Assembly (NCBI GenBank): GCA_030263555.1
Contig: SZPE01000099.1
Span: 1 to 15,789, forward strand
Source: CFX2 sp014338005
GTDB lineage: Bacteria; Chloroflexota; Anaerolineae; Aggregatilineales; Phototrophicaceae
Length of the DNA stretch: 15,789 nt
Direction: 5' to 3'
Position numbers and translations under genes: made by a program. The notes beneath the pieces are model-generated. The model had not been told where the DNA came from, searched no databases, and worked only from the letters and a program-made list of their open reading frames with translations. Shown one piece after another: positions 1 to 7,898 of the stretch (position 1 is the stretch's first letter; each line of letters opens with the position of its first letter).

Positions 1-495
1 CGTCTTAATCACGCCCGCCATCGGACGATGGTACACGAACTTGTAGACCGTGCCATCAATGGTGATTCGGCGACAGCGTTTGCCCGCTTCCGCCTCGTGC
101 AGTGTCCATCCCGCCTGTTTGAGCGTGAAGGAGGGGTACTTTTTCACCTTCTTGAAGCGCGGCAGGCCGCCTTTTTTCTCGAAAAAGTTGTCGTAGACTT
201 TCTCATGACGTTCGCAGATGTCCTGCACCGCCTGCGAACCGACCGACCGCCAGTGAGCGAACCGTGTCGTTTTCATCCGCAGCCTGGCGATGTGCGTTTT
301 CATTCGATTTTCGGAGATGTGCTTGCCGGTGAGCCGGTAGTAACGTTTCTGCAAGGCGGTGATGTGATTCCAGATGATACCCGAAATGTTGATCGTATCG
401 TGCAGCCGAAAATCGCGCTTCGAGCGATACAGGCGATATTTGTAGGTTCGGCGAATTTCAACGATGCTGGATTTTGTGTCGCGTATTTTCGTCAT
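1..495 (-). CDS. tnpB: IS200/IS605-family TnpB, N-terminal part (cut by window edge)
   Basis: Reading the minus strand from an ATG at 495 gives 165 uninterrupted codons to the window edge with no stop, so the gene continues to the left. The product begins with a basic segment containing YKYRLY (residues 18-23), followed by the helical stretch typical of the OrfB/TnpB N-terminal domain. Residues 85-130 hold the family signature: VGSQAVQD, FFEKKGGLPRFKKVKKY and SFTLKQAGW. TnpB proteins are RNA-guided DNA nucleases carried by IS200/IS605 and IS607 elements. Their RuvC-like catalytic acidic residues and zinc finger lie in the C-terminal half, which is outside this window, so intactness cannot be judged. 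No tnpA lies upstream, because an unrelated plus-strand gene starts at 675. This suggests a solitary tnpB (IS1341-like) unless tnpA is on the left. The opposite strand is also open here, but its translation resembles nothing and it is treated as a shadow. Confidence 0.88.
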   Translation of the reverse strand, partial: MTKIRDTKSSIVEIRRTYKYRLYRSKRDFRLHDTINISGIIWNHITALQKRYYRLTGKHISENRMKTHIARLRMKTTRFAHWRSVGSQAVQDICERHEKVYDNFFEKKGGLPRFKKVKKYPSFTLKQAGWTLHEAEAGKRCRRITIDGTVYKFVYHRPMAGVIKT

Positions 496-543
496 GCAAA
501 TAGTATATACGAAAATGTTATCTAATACCGGCGCACCTGATAT

Positions 544-565
544 CCCCAAAGTGCGAAGGTTGGGG
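544..565. repeat. Hairpin upstream of tnpB, candidate IS end palindrome
   Basis: CCCCAA (544-549) and TTGGGG (560-565) form a perfect 6-bp stem around a 10-base loop, 49 bases upstream of the tnpB start. IS200/IS605 elements end in subterminal hairpins that are recognised as single strands, so the position and size fit a left-end palindrome. The exact element boundary and the short target motif next to it cannot be fixed from one copy. Nearby, 598-612 holds two overlapping palindromes (ATAGGCCTAT and CCTATATAGG) that may mark the other side of the junction. Confidence 0.4.
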
Positions 566-674
566 TTTTATGGCGCTTCTCGATAACCTACTCTAGCATA
601 GGCCTATATAGGGCGCAAGTGGGGCAAGGCGCGTTATACTCGTGAATAATTATCGAATTAGGGAATTTTTCATC

Positions 675-959
675 ATGGACATCAGCGTGCAGTTCGAAGT
701 AGACGGCGAACTCACTACGCCGGAAATCCTGGCGGACGACTGGGAACTGGCCGAAATGCTGGAACACACCGAAGCGTCCGTCCGGCAGCAGGTGGCGCAC
801 AAGCTGGACGGCCTGCTCTGCCCGGAACACGGCCAGCCGCCGCGCGTGCGGGTCAGCGTCCAGTATGCTTCCGACGCAGGGCAGATGGAGCTTGCATATC
901 ATGTGGACACCTGCTGCCACCCGTTTTTGCTGCGCGTGGTGCAGGCGTTGAATCATTAA
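675..959 (+). CDS. Small hypothetical protein with Cys/His clusters
   Basis: This is a 94-residue acidic protein of a family I do not recognise. I chose the ATG at 675 because AGGGA (658-662) sits about 12 bases upstream; an in-frame ATG at 642 would add 11 residues with a poorer context. Two clusters stand out: CPEH at residues 49-52, and CCH at residues 80-82 inside the stretch HVDTCCHPF. They could bind a metal or form a disulfide, but this is inference. The N-terminal third is strongly acidic (DGE, DDWELAEMLEH), and the chain ends in a hydrophobic helix (FLLRVVQALN). There are no membrane segments and no signal peptide. A TATACT box at 635-640 could be its -10, without a convincing -35. 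It faces the RidA-like gene with a 12-base gap. The opposite strand is also open over most of this stretch but gives a His/Arg-rich shadow. Confidence 0.6.
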   Translation: MDISVQFEVDGELTTPEILADDWELAEMLEHTEASVRQQVAHKLDGLLCPEHGQPPRVRVSVQYASDAGQMELAYHVDTCCHPFLLRVVQALNH

Positions 960-971
960 GCGGCTCGCCTG

Positions 972-1361
972 TTACCCAATCACCGCCGATACTTCAATTT
1001 CGACCAGCAGTTCAGGGCTGACGAGGGCGCTAACCTCGACCATCGTCGCCGCCGGGCGAATGTCGCGGAAGAATTCGCCGTGCGCGCGGCCAATTTCCTG
1101 CCATTGGCTGATGTCGGTCACGAACATGCGGGTGCGAATCACATCCGTGCGCGCGGCTCCGGCCTGATTAAGCGCCCGCTCGATTTTTTCGAGGATGTAC
1201 CTCGTCTGTGCATAAACATCACCGGCGCCGACAACCTGGCCGTTTTCATCAACGGCGGTGGTGCCGGCCACTTCCACGATATTACCTATCCGCACAGCGC
1301 GCGAGTAACCGACGATGTTTTCCCATTTCGCGCCGGAGGAAACATTGGTACGACCGGACAT
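972..1361 (-). CDS. RidA/YjgF/UK114-superfamily protein lacking the catalytic arginine
   Basis: At 129 residues it has the usual single-domain RidA length. Recognisable parts are the N-terminal YSRAVRIGNIVEVAGTTA strand region (19-36), the AQTRYILEKIERALNQAGA helix (51-69) and the end VEVSALVSPELLVEIEVSAV (108-127). Canonical RidA hydrolyses reactive enamine/imine intermediates and needs an arginine in the motif P-A-R-S-C-V-E-V (Arg105 in E. coli). Here the aligned segment reads P-A-A-T-M-V-E-V, with alanine at residue 105, so imine deaminase activity of the classical type is unlikely. This fits the arginine-less Rid subfamilies, whose functions are mostly unknown. The ATG at 1361 has GGGAG about 9 bases upstream. 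The gene follows the MFS exporter on the same strand after 72 bases and could be cotranscribed with it. Confidence 0.88.
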   Translation of the reverse strand: MSGRTNVSSGAKWENIVGYSRAVRIGNIVEVAGTTAVDENGQVVGAGDVYAQTRYILEKIERALNQAGAARTDVIRTRMFVTDISQWQEIGRAHGEFFRDIRPAATMVEVSALVSPELLVEIEVSAVIG

Positions 1362-1433
1362 AAATACATCTCCCGACTGCCGGTTAGGCGTTATGCATCA
1401 TTCCAACGTCATTTATATCCTTAACGGCCTGTT

Positions 1434-2786
1434 TTAAACACTCGCGGCCAACTGCTCCCTGGCCGTGTCGCTGGTGTAGTTCCGCAAGCGCGGGTACTTC
1501 CAGGATATCCAGCCGGTGAGCAGAATGGTCGCCAGCCCGCCGGTGAAGATGGCGAACGGCGCGCCAAAGGCCGACGCTACCAGCCCGGCTTCCAGTTCGC
1601 CGAGCTGCGGCCCGCCCATGAAAAACATCATGTTCACGCTGGTCATGCGCCCGCGCAGGTAATCGGGCGTCAAAATCTGGCGGATCGTGCCGCGAATGAC
1701 GGTCGAAACGGTGTCGCCCGCCCCGGTGAGCGCAAAACAGATGTAGGACAGGACGAAGCTGGTTGAAAGGCCGAACAGCGCCGTCGCCGCCCCGTAAATC
1801 GCCACGCTGACCAGCAGCACTTTTCCCTGGTGATAAATCTCTTTTCGCAGCGCGGCCACCGTCCCGGCCAGCAGCGCCCCCACCGGCTGCGCGGTCGCCA
1901 GCAGGCCGTAACCCGCCGCCCCCACGCCCAGCACTTCGGAGGCGATGATCGGCAGCATGGTACGGGCCGATGAAAAAAAGGTGGCGAAAAAGTCCAGCAG
2001 CATCGTCCCCCAGATGATGCGCGAGTTGTAAGTAAAACGCAGCCCTTCCACCAGCGGCTTCCAGCCGATGCCGCCGGTCGGGTTGGCCGCCCCGCCCCGG
2101 TAGCGAATCAGCGCCAGCGCGCCGACGGCCACCAGGAACGACAGCGCATTGATGGCATACACCGCGCCGACGCGGGCGTTCAGGGCTTCCGTCTCCATCG
2201 CCGCTTCCTGCGAGGCCCCCGCGCCGATGATGATGCCGGTCAGCGCCGGGCCGGCGATGGTGGCGACCTGCCACATCAGCGTATTCAGGCTGACCGCGTT
2301 CGCCAGGTGTTCGCGCGGGACGAGGTTCGGCACAAGCGACTGCCGCGCCGGGGTGTCCAGGGCCGTTATCCCCGCCGCCAGCGCCATCACCACGTAAATC
2401 AGGCCGACGGTCGCGCTGCCGGTTAAGGTCAGCGCCGCCAGCAGCAGCGCCAGCCCGGCGGCCACCAACCGCGTAAAAACCATCAGTTTGCGACGGTCGC
2501 GGGAGTCGGCCAGCATTCCGCCCACCAGCGCGAACAGCATAATCGGAATCACCCGCGCCAGCCCCAGCAGCCCCAGGCCGAGCGCCTGGCTGTTGAGCGT
2601 GACCGGCTGCCCGAACAGGTCAAAAACCAGCGTCTGGCCGCGCAGCAGTTGGAACACGTGCCAGTCAATGGCGAACAACTGCATCTGCGAGCCGATGGTC
2701 GAAACCAGTTCGCCCGTCCAGACCAGGCGAAAATCGCGGTGGCGCAGCGCGGCCAGCCGGGGGATGGGAACAGTTGCGGCAGTCAC
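1434..2786 (-). CDS. MFS transporter, EntS/MFS_3-like exporter
   Basis: This is a 450-residue major facilitator protein with about 12 hydrophobic segments, acting in the cytoplasmic membrane, probably as a proton-driven exporter. The N-terminus (RHRDFRLVWTGELVSTIGSQM, about residues 15-35) is typical of the MFS_3/EntS group. The loop between TM2 and TM3 carries motif A (GGMLADSRDRRK, 89-100). A roughly 20-residue polar loop after TM1 (50-69) is longer than usual. I chose the GTG at 2786 because AAAGGAG lies 5-6 bases upstream and the protein then begins exactly at the family's start. The frame stays open to 3206, but that extension is not membrane-like and overlaps the divergent gene. The substrate cannot be told; multidrug or siderophore export is known for relatives. 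A perfect palindrome at 2799-2812 suggests local repressor control. Confidence 0.87.
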   Translation of the reverse strand: MTAATVPIPRLAALRHRDFRLVWTGELVSTIGSQMQLFAIDWHVFQLLRGQTLVFDLFGQPVTLNSQALGLGLLGLARVIPIMLFALVGGMLADSRDRRKLMVFTRLVAAGLALLLAALTLTGSATVGLIYVVMALAAGITALDTPARQSLVPNLVPREHLANAVSLNTLMWQVATIAGPALTGIIIGAGASQEAAMETEALNARVGAVYAINALSFLVAVGALALIRYRGGAANPTGGIGWKPLVEGLRFTYNSRIIWGTMLLDFFATFFSSARTMLPIIASEVLGVGAAGYGLLATAQPVGALLAGTVAALRKEIYHQGKVLLVSVAIYGAATALFGLSTSFVLSYICFALTGAGDTVSTVIRGTIRQILTPDYLRGRMTSVNMMFFMGGPQLGELEAGLVASAFGAPFAIFTGGLATILLTGWISWKYPRLRNYTSDTAREQLAASV

Positions 2787-2798
2787 GGAAGCTCCTTT

Positions 2799-2812
2799 AT
2801 ACAGACCTGTAT
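2799..2812. promoter_or_regulatory. Palindrome upstream of MFS gene, candidate operator
   Basis: ATACAG-AC-CTGTAT is a perfect inverted repeat of two 6-base arms with a 2-base spacer. It lies immediately upstream of the ribosome-binding site of the MFS gene, inside its likely 5' leader. A site here would block transcription or elongation of the exporter if bound by a dimeric repressor. No regulator gene of that kind is visible in the window. A possible -10 (TACAAT, RC of 2842-2847) lies further upstream on the minus strand, without a good -35. Confidence 0.4.
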
Positions 2813-2945
2813 CGCGGAGAATGATTAAAGCTGTGTTATGAATTGTAGCGCGGAAAACCCGGTGCGATGGAGTCCGCCCGACCAAGCTGGACTCCATTCG
2901 CCGGTAAGGCTGCCGGTCTGCTGGCAGGTCTGGCCTGCGCCGCCC

Positions 2946-2974
2946 TTGCCGTCTGCGCCTAAGTAGCCTAAACT
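2946..2974 (+). promoter_or_regulatory. Weak sigma70-like promoter for the GT-C gene pair
   Basis: TTGCCG (2946-2951) and TAAACT (2969-2974) are separated by 17 bases, each matching four of six consensus positions. They lie 31 bases before the ATG at 3006 in the 219-base divergent intergenic region. Plausible by position and spacing, but such matches occur often by chance. Confidence 0.3.
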
Positions 2975-3005
2975 GGCGGCGTGTTGAAAGGAAAAACAAC
3001 CTGCC

Positions 3006-4562
3006 ATGCGAACTGCCCATAAACTGCTGCTGATCTGCCTGGGGGCGCTCATCCTGCGGCTGGGGGTGCTGGCCGCGTTTGTAAGACATCCCGGCGTGGG
3101 CGACCCGAACCACTATTACAACCTGGGGGGCTTCCTGGTGGAGGGGCGCGGCTTCAACATTGACTACATCTGGCAGTTCAACAATCCCCCGGAACAGCTC
3201 GAACACCCGGAGGATTACTGGATGCCGCTCACCGGGGCGCTGGCTGCGTTTTCGATGGCGCTTTTCGGGCGCAGCGTCCCCGGCGCGTTGATAATCTTCG
3301 CCGTTATGGGCGCGCTCGTCCCGCTGTTGGCCTATCTGGCGGCGCGGCAGTTCGGCTGTTCGCCGGGCGGCGGGTTATTTTGCGCCGCCGCTGCTGCCGT
3401 CCTGCCGGAATTTGTGCTGAATTCGGTGCGGACGGATACCACCATCCCGAACCTGCTGCTGGTGTGCGCCAGCATTTTACTGCTCACGCGCGGCCTGCGC
3501 GGGGGCGGCGTGTGGCCGTTTGTGGGCAGCGGCCTGGCGGCGGGGCTGGCCTATCTGGTACGCAGCGACAGTTCCCTACTGCTGCCGATGCTGGCTGCCA
3601 CGCTGGTCGTTTACAGCGTGTGGGGGCGCCGGTACGCCAGCCGGCGCTGGATTTACGCCGCGCTCGTGCCGGCGGTCGCCGTCCTGGTGGCGCTGCCCTG
3701 GAGCCTGCGGAACATCCAGCTTTTCGGCACGCCGACCACGCCCAAACTGGACGATATGTTTTACCTGACCGATTTCCGGGAACATTTCGTTTATGACACT
3801 GAATTGAGCCTGCAAACCCTGCTGGCAAGCCAGACGCCGGCGCAGTTGATCGGCAAGCGGCTGTTTGAGATGGCCGCCAGCGCCAAACTGCTGTATACCA
3901 TGCTGGATGTGTTCCTGCCGGTGGCGGTGGCCGGCGGGCTGCTGATGCTGCTGGCCGCGCGCGACCGCGACCGGCTGCTCACCCTTGCTCCGGCGCTCAT
4001 CCTGCTGGGCGGGACGTTCGTGTTTTATACGGTGCTAGTTCCGCTCAAAAGCCAGGGTGGCAGTTTCAAAAAAGCCTATCTGACGCTCATTCCGCTGCTG
4101 CTGCCGCTGGCAGCCTATGCGCTGGAGCGGGCGATCAGCAGCGAACGGCTGCGCCTGGGCGCGATGGCGCTGGCGGTGCTGTTCATGGCGGCCAATGCCG
4201 TCGAACTGGTGCGGGCGGATGCGCGGGCTGCCGGGGTGTACCTGGATACCATGCAGCGGGTGGCGGCAGGCGCGCGCGCCATGCCAGACACCAACGGCGA
4301 CGGCGAGATCATCCTCATGGCGCAGGACCCGTTTATGCTGCGATTCGTCGGCATCCGGTCGGTGATGCTGCCGATGGAAGACCGCGATACGATCCTGGAA
4401 GTGGCGCGGCGCTACGGCGTGGATTACTTGATGATGCCGCCCGACCGCCCCTCGCTCGACCCGCTGTACGCCGGGACGGAGAGCGACCCGCGTTTTGTGG
4501 CAGTGGCAAACGTCAGCGGCACGAATGTCGTCCTGTACGGTTTTGATTTTTCGGCGGAATGA
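3006..4562 (+). CDS. GT39/PMT-like membrane glycosyltransferase (GT-C fold)
   Basis: This is a 518-residue polytopic protein with an N-terminal transmembrane segment (7-26), then a long extracytoplasmic loop, then many hydrophobic helices, ending in a soluble tail of roughly 100 residues. GT-C enzymes use lipid-phosphate-linked sugars on the outer face of the membrane, with an acidic residue in the first loop. Here D33 in GVGDPNHYYN fits that role. Further family traits are the WMPLTG stretch (72-77), RTDTTIP (142-148) in the next loop and VRSDSSLLLP (185-194). Acceptor and sugar are unknown: protein O-glycosylation and envelope glycan decoration are both possible. The ATG has AAAGGAAAA upstream, about 10 bases away. 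The stop overlaps the next start (ATGA), so the two are translated together. Confidence 0.78.
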   Translation: MRTAHKLLLICLGALILRLGVLAAFVRHPGVGDPNHYYNLGGFLVEGRGFNIDYIWQFNNPPEQLEHPEDYWMPLTGALAAFSMALFGRSVPGALIIFAVMGALVPLLAYLAARQFGCSPGGGLFCAAAAAVLPEFVLNSVRTDTTIPNLLLVCASILLLTRGLRGGGVWPFVGSGLAAGLAYLVRSDSSLLLPMLAATLVVYSVWGRRYASRRWIYAALVPAVAVLVALPWSLRNIQLFGTPTTPKLDDMFYLTDFREHFVYDTELSLQTLLASQTPAQLIGKRLFEMAASAKLLYTMLDVFLPVAVAGGLLMLLAARDRDRLLTLAPALILLGGTFVFYTVLVPLKSQGGSFKKAYLTLIPLLLPLAAYALERAISSERLRLGAMALAVLFMAANAVELVRADARAAGVYLDTMQRVAAGARAMPDTNGDGEIILMAQDPFMLRFVGIRSVMLPMEDRDTILEVARRYGVDYLMMPPDRPSLDPLYAGTESDPRFVAVANVSGTNVVLYGFDFSAE

Positions 4563-5908
4563 GGCAGCCCGTGACGAACCGCCGGTTCACCCCTACGCCT
4601 TTACAGCTTATCCTGGCGCTGGCGATCGTCCTGCGGCTGGCGCACGCGTTCTCGCTTAACCCGCTCGACGTTTACAACACCGGCGGCGACAGCGCCTGGT
4701 ATCTGCTCAACGGCTACGCGCTGGTCACGGGGCAGGACAATACCCACGTGACGATTCCCGGTGCGCCGCATCCCGGCGTGCCGGTGCGGCTGGCCTACCT
4801 GCCCACGCCGCCGCTGTATCTGCTGTTCGCCGGTTTCTGGCAGGCCGTCCTGCCCCCGGCAGCCGCCATCATCATGACACGGCTGCTCCAGATGTTGATG
4901 GGCGCGGCGCTGTGTTTTTTCGCCCATCGGCTGGCGGCACTTTTCGGCGGCGAACGCGCCGGGTTGATCGCGGCGTCGGCGCTGGCGGTTTCGCCGGCGT
5001 TTATCCTCGAAGCGGCGGTCGTGCAGTCGGAAACGCTGTTTATGTTCCTGGCCGGGGCGGGTTTGTGGCTTTACACACGAATTTTTGCGTCCGGCGAATC
5101 GAACGCCACACGAAGCCTGATCGCCGCCGCCGTCCTGTTCGGGCTGGCGACGCTGACCCGCGCCGCGCTGCTGCTGTTCCCGGCAGGGCTGGCGATCCAT
5201 CTGCTGCTGGCCGGGGGACTGCGGCGCGGTTTTCGCCAGGCGGTGCTGCTGCTGGCGGTTTATGCGCTGGTGGTTTCCACCTGGACGGTTTATAACCTGG
5301 CGCGCTGGGGGCGGCTGGTGGTCGGCGGAGAGGGTTTCGCCGCTTTTTTATTCATCGGCGCGACTGACTGGCAGGGGCCGGACGCGCTCGACGCTCAATT
5401 AGCCGAAGCCGCCGGCGGAGATATGCCGGGCGACACCCAGGAACGGCAGGGAATTTACCGGGAAGCCGCCGCCCAGATCATCGCCCAGGATGTGCCAGGG
5501 TACATCAGCCGGCGGCTGGCCGACCTGACGGCGGCGCTTTTACAGCCGCACGGCACGATTTATTACGGCGGCGAAAGCCTGAAAGACCTGGCGGCGGGCT
5601 GGTGGATGGCCGACCGCTCACCGGAGGGACTGCTGCGGCTGGCGCAGGGCGAGTGGTTCTGGCACAAGTTGGTCATCTACATTTTCCATTATGCCGGGCT
5701 GCTGCTGGGGACGGTCGGGCTGTGGCTCAGCCGCCGGAACTGGCGCGCGGCGCTGCCATCCTTCGGTTTTATCCTTTATATACTGCTGGTGCATCTGGTT
5801 CTGGACGCGCTGCCCCGCTATCTGTTCCCGGCGATGCTGTGCTGGTGGGCGTTCGCCGGGGTGGCGCTCAGCCGGCTGCGGCGGCCTGGCACGGCAGCCA
5901 GATGGTGA
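4559..5908 (+). CDS. GT39-like membrane glycosyltransferase, second of a coupled pair
   Basis: This is a 449-residue multi-pass protein of the GT-C type. The first helix (15-31) leads into an outer loop containing NTGGDSAWYLLNGYAL, with D44 in the position of the conserved acidic residue. Then come the YLPTPPLYLLF motif (80-90), QSETLFMFL with E158 (156-164), and a Thr/Arg pair in LTRAALLLFP (199-208). The C-terminal DALPRYLFPAMLCWWAFAGVAL is a classic GT39 ending. Its start overlaps the stop of the previous gene in ATGA, with no separate ribosome-binding site needed. The two proteins differ in length and loops, so they are not a recent duplication. The last 41 bases overlap the 3' end of the histidine kinase on the other strand. 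Confidence 0.78.
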   Translation: MRQPVTNRRFTPTPLQLILALAIVLRLAHAFSLNPLDVYNTGGDSAWYLLNGYALVTGQDNTHVTIPGAPHPGVPVRLAYLPTPPLYLLFAGFWQAVLPPAAAIIMTRLLQMLMGAALCFFAHRLAALFGGERAGLIAASALAVSPAFILEAAVVQSETLFMFLAGAGLWLYTRIFASGESNATRSLIAAAVLFGLATLTRAALLLFPAGLAIHLLLAGGLRRGFRQAVLLLAVYALVVSTWTVYNLARWGRLVVGGEGFAAFLFIGATDWQGPDALDAQLAEAAGGDMPGDTQERQGIYREAAAQIIAQDVPGYISRRLADLTAALLQPHGTIYYGGESLKDLAAGWWMADRSPEGLLRLAQGEWFWHKLVIYIFHYAGLLLGTVGLWLSRRNWRAALPSFGFILYILLVHLVLDALPRYLFPAMLCWWAFAGVALSRLRRPGTAARW

Positions 5909-7898
5909 AAGTCGTGCCGGCCCCTTCCTGGCTTTCGACAGTGATCGTCCCGCCGTGCAGTTCCAGGTTGTCCTTGACGACCGCCAATCCCAACCCCGTG
6001 CCTTCGATCTGGCCGACGTTGGTCGCGCGCTGGAAGGGTTTAAACAGATGCTCCTGATCTGCCGCCGGAATGCCAATGCCTTCGTCGCTGACCTGGAAAA
6101 CCAGACAGCCGTCCGCTGAGGACAGGCTGAGGCGCACCTCGCCGCCCTGGGGGGAATATTTGATCGCGTTGGTCAGCAGATTCGCCAGGATGTGGGAGAG
6201 CAGTTTTTCATCCAGCAGGACGTTGGGGTATTCGCCGTCGCTGGCAAACACCAGCCGGTGACGCGGGCCGGCGGTTTCTTGCAGCCGTTTGAGCATCACG
6301 CGGCAAAATTCGTTGGCATCCAACGGGGCGGGGTTAAACCTGATTTTGCCCGCCCGCGCCCTGCTGATCTTCAGAATATCCTCGATCATCTCCGACATAT
6401 TCCGCACCTGATGTTTAATTTCGTGCAGGTGTTCGATCTGCCGTTCAACCGCCATATGGTGGCGGTAGCGTTCCAACAGCTCGCTGGACGACAGAATCAC
6501 CGCCAGGGGGTTGCGGAACTCGTGCGAAATCATCGAGATGAACTGCTCGCGCAGTTCGATCAATTCCCGTTCTTTCTGCACGTCCAGGTGCAGCATCTCG
6601 GCCTTCAGCCGCTCTTCTTCCAGCAGCCGCCGTTCGCTGGCGTCGCGCAGCGTCAGCAGCCAGGCCCAGCCGGATTCCCAACCGATGCGGTTGGCCGTCC
6701 AATCCATCGGCAGGGTCGAGCCGTCGGCCCGCCGGAAGTTCGATGACCCCAGGCGCGCACCGGCCTCGACGGGGTTAAACATCCAGACGAACGGCGCAGT
6801 TTTTTCGCCGGCGGGCAGCAGGCCGGTAAAAGGTTGGCCGATGAGCTGCGTTTCGTCGTAACCGAGCAGCGTCCGGGCGGCATGGTTGGCGCTTTGAATG
6901 AAACCCATCCCATTGATAATCAGGATGACATCCGGCGATTCGTTAAAAATGACCCGAAATTTTTCTTCCGAAGCCCGCAGCGACTCCTCGGCGCGCCGGC
7001 GTTCGGCCAGTTCATCCTGTATCTGGCCGTAAAGCACGGCATTATGGCTTACCACCACCACATGCGCGGCCAGCGCCTCCAGCAGCCACAGGTCATCATC
7101 GGTGTAGGCGTCCAGTCGGTAGCTGAAGACCTGTATCACGCCCACGACCTCGCCTTCCAGCTTAAGCGGCACGATCAGCGCCGAGTGTGGGCTGTCTTCC
7201 TCATCCGGCACGGCAATCTTTGTCACCTGCCGGTCGTTAAAACGATACACATTGGCCGACGTTTGAAGATGGGCAATATAATCGTTCAGCAAAAGCGACT
7301 GCCCGGTGCGGATGGCGACGCTCTGCGTGCCGCGTCCTTCCGGGTTGAGCGGAATCGGGGGAAGCTGGCCGGGGTCTTTGACCTGGCCTTCGTAACGCAT
7401 ATGCACGCAGCGGATAAGGTTATCATGCGGGTTATATCCCGAAAGCAGCAGAATGTCGCAGTCCATCACCCCGGCGATGACGTGATACAGCGTTTCATAA
7501 ATCAGGTTCAGGTCGAGCGACTGGCCGAGCCGGCGGCTGGCCTCGTGCAGCAGGCGAAGCTGCTCGGTGCGTTTTTTCAGCGCAGCCTCGGCCAGCGTGC
7601 GCTCGGTGTTGTCCAGCAGCGTGCCGAGGACAGCCGGGCATCCCCGGTGTTCCACCCGCCGCCCCAGAACCTCGAAGTGTGTAATTGTGCCGTCCTTTTT
7701 CAGCCCGCGCAGCGTATAATGCAGCGCCTCGGCTTTGCCTTCCAACCGGATACGCAGGTTTTCGGCAACCATCTGGCGGTCGTCCGGGTGGATAAAATTC
7801 AGCATCTCAAAGCCGATCAGTTCGTCGGGGCGGCAGCCCAGCATGGAGGCCAGAGGCGTATTGACATAAACAAACCGGCCATCCTGTATCAAATACAT
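5868..7898 (-). CDS. PAS-GAF-PAS sensor histidine kinase
   Basis: At 676 residues from the ATG at 7898, this is a soluble sensor kinase with no transmembrane helix. Domains in order: a PAS domain clipped at its N-terminus (1-100; FVYVN, GCRPDELIG, FIHPDDR), a linker helix, a GAF domain (about 115-285), a coiled coil (290-315), a second PAS (316-425), HisKA with the phospho-acceptor H459 in SHEFRNPL, and HATPase_c (565-670). The ATPase has an N box (NLLTNAIKYSP, 573-583), a G1 box (DEGIGI, 605-610) and a G2 box (GTGLGL, 633-638). All catalytic boxes look intact. No response regulator is adjacent, so it is an orphan whose partner is elsewhere. The frame stays open 21 codons above the ATG and those codons spell the missing start of the PAS fold, but without a usual start codon; see findings. 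The ligand is unknown. Confidence 0.9.
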   Translation of the reverse strand: MYLIQDGRFVYVNTPLASMLGCRPDELIGFEMLNFIHPDDRQMVAENLRIRLEGKAEALHYTLRGLKKDGTITHFEVLGRRVEHRGCPAVLGTLLDNTERTLAEAALKKRTEQLRLLHEASRRLGQSLDLNLIYETLYHVIAGVMDCDILLLSGYNPHDNLIRCVHMRYEGQVKDPGQLPPIPLNPEGRGTQSVAIRTGQSLLLNDYIAHLQTSANVYRFNDRQVTKIAVPDEEDSPHSALIVPLKLEGEVVGVIQVFSYRLDAYTDDDLWLLEALAAHVVVVSHNAVLYGQIQDELAERRRAEESLRASEEKFRVIFNESPDVILIINGMGFIQSANHAARTLLGYDETQLIGQPFTGLLPAGEKTAPFVWMFNPVEAGARLGSSNFRRADGSTLPMDWTANRIGWESGWAWLLTLRDASERRLLEEERLKAEMLHLDVQKERELIELREQFISMISHEFRNPLAVILSSSELLERYRHHMAVERQIEHLHEIKHQVRNMSEMIEDILKISRARAGKIRFNPAPLDANEFCRVMLKRLQETAGPRHRLVFASDGEYPNVLLDEKLLSHILANLLTNAIKYSPQGGEVRLSLSSADGCLVFQVSDEGIGIPAADQEHLFKPFQRATNVGQIEGTGLGLAVVKDNLELHGGTITVESQEGAGTTFTIWLPCQAAAAG

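Noticed and set aside
28..525. Open plus-strand frame of 165 codons
   Set aside because: It is the shadow of the tnpB coding strand, which shows clear family motifs; the plus translation shows none.
588..956. Minus-strand open frame opposite the small hypothetical gene
   Set aside because: Composition rich in His and Arg, no family match seen and no ribosome-binding site; the plus-strand frame has a better start and composition.
1384..2274. 296-codon minus-strand open frame
   Set aside because: Frame-shifted reading of the MFS gene with an Arg/Gly/His-rich product typical of GC-rich shadows.
2787..3206. 140-residue N-terminal extension of the MFS gene
   Set aside because: The extension is not membrane-like, overlaps the divergent GT-C gene, and a GTG with AAAGGAG sits exactly where the family starts.
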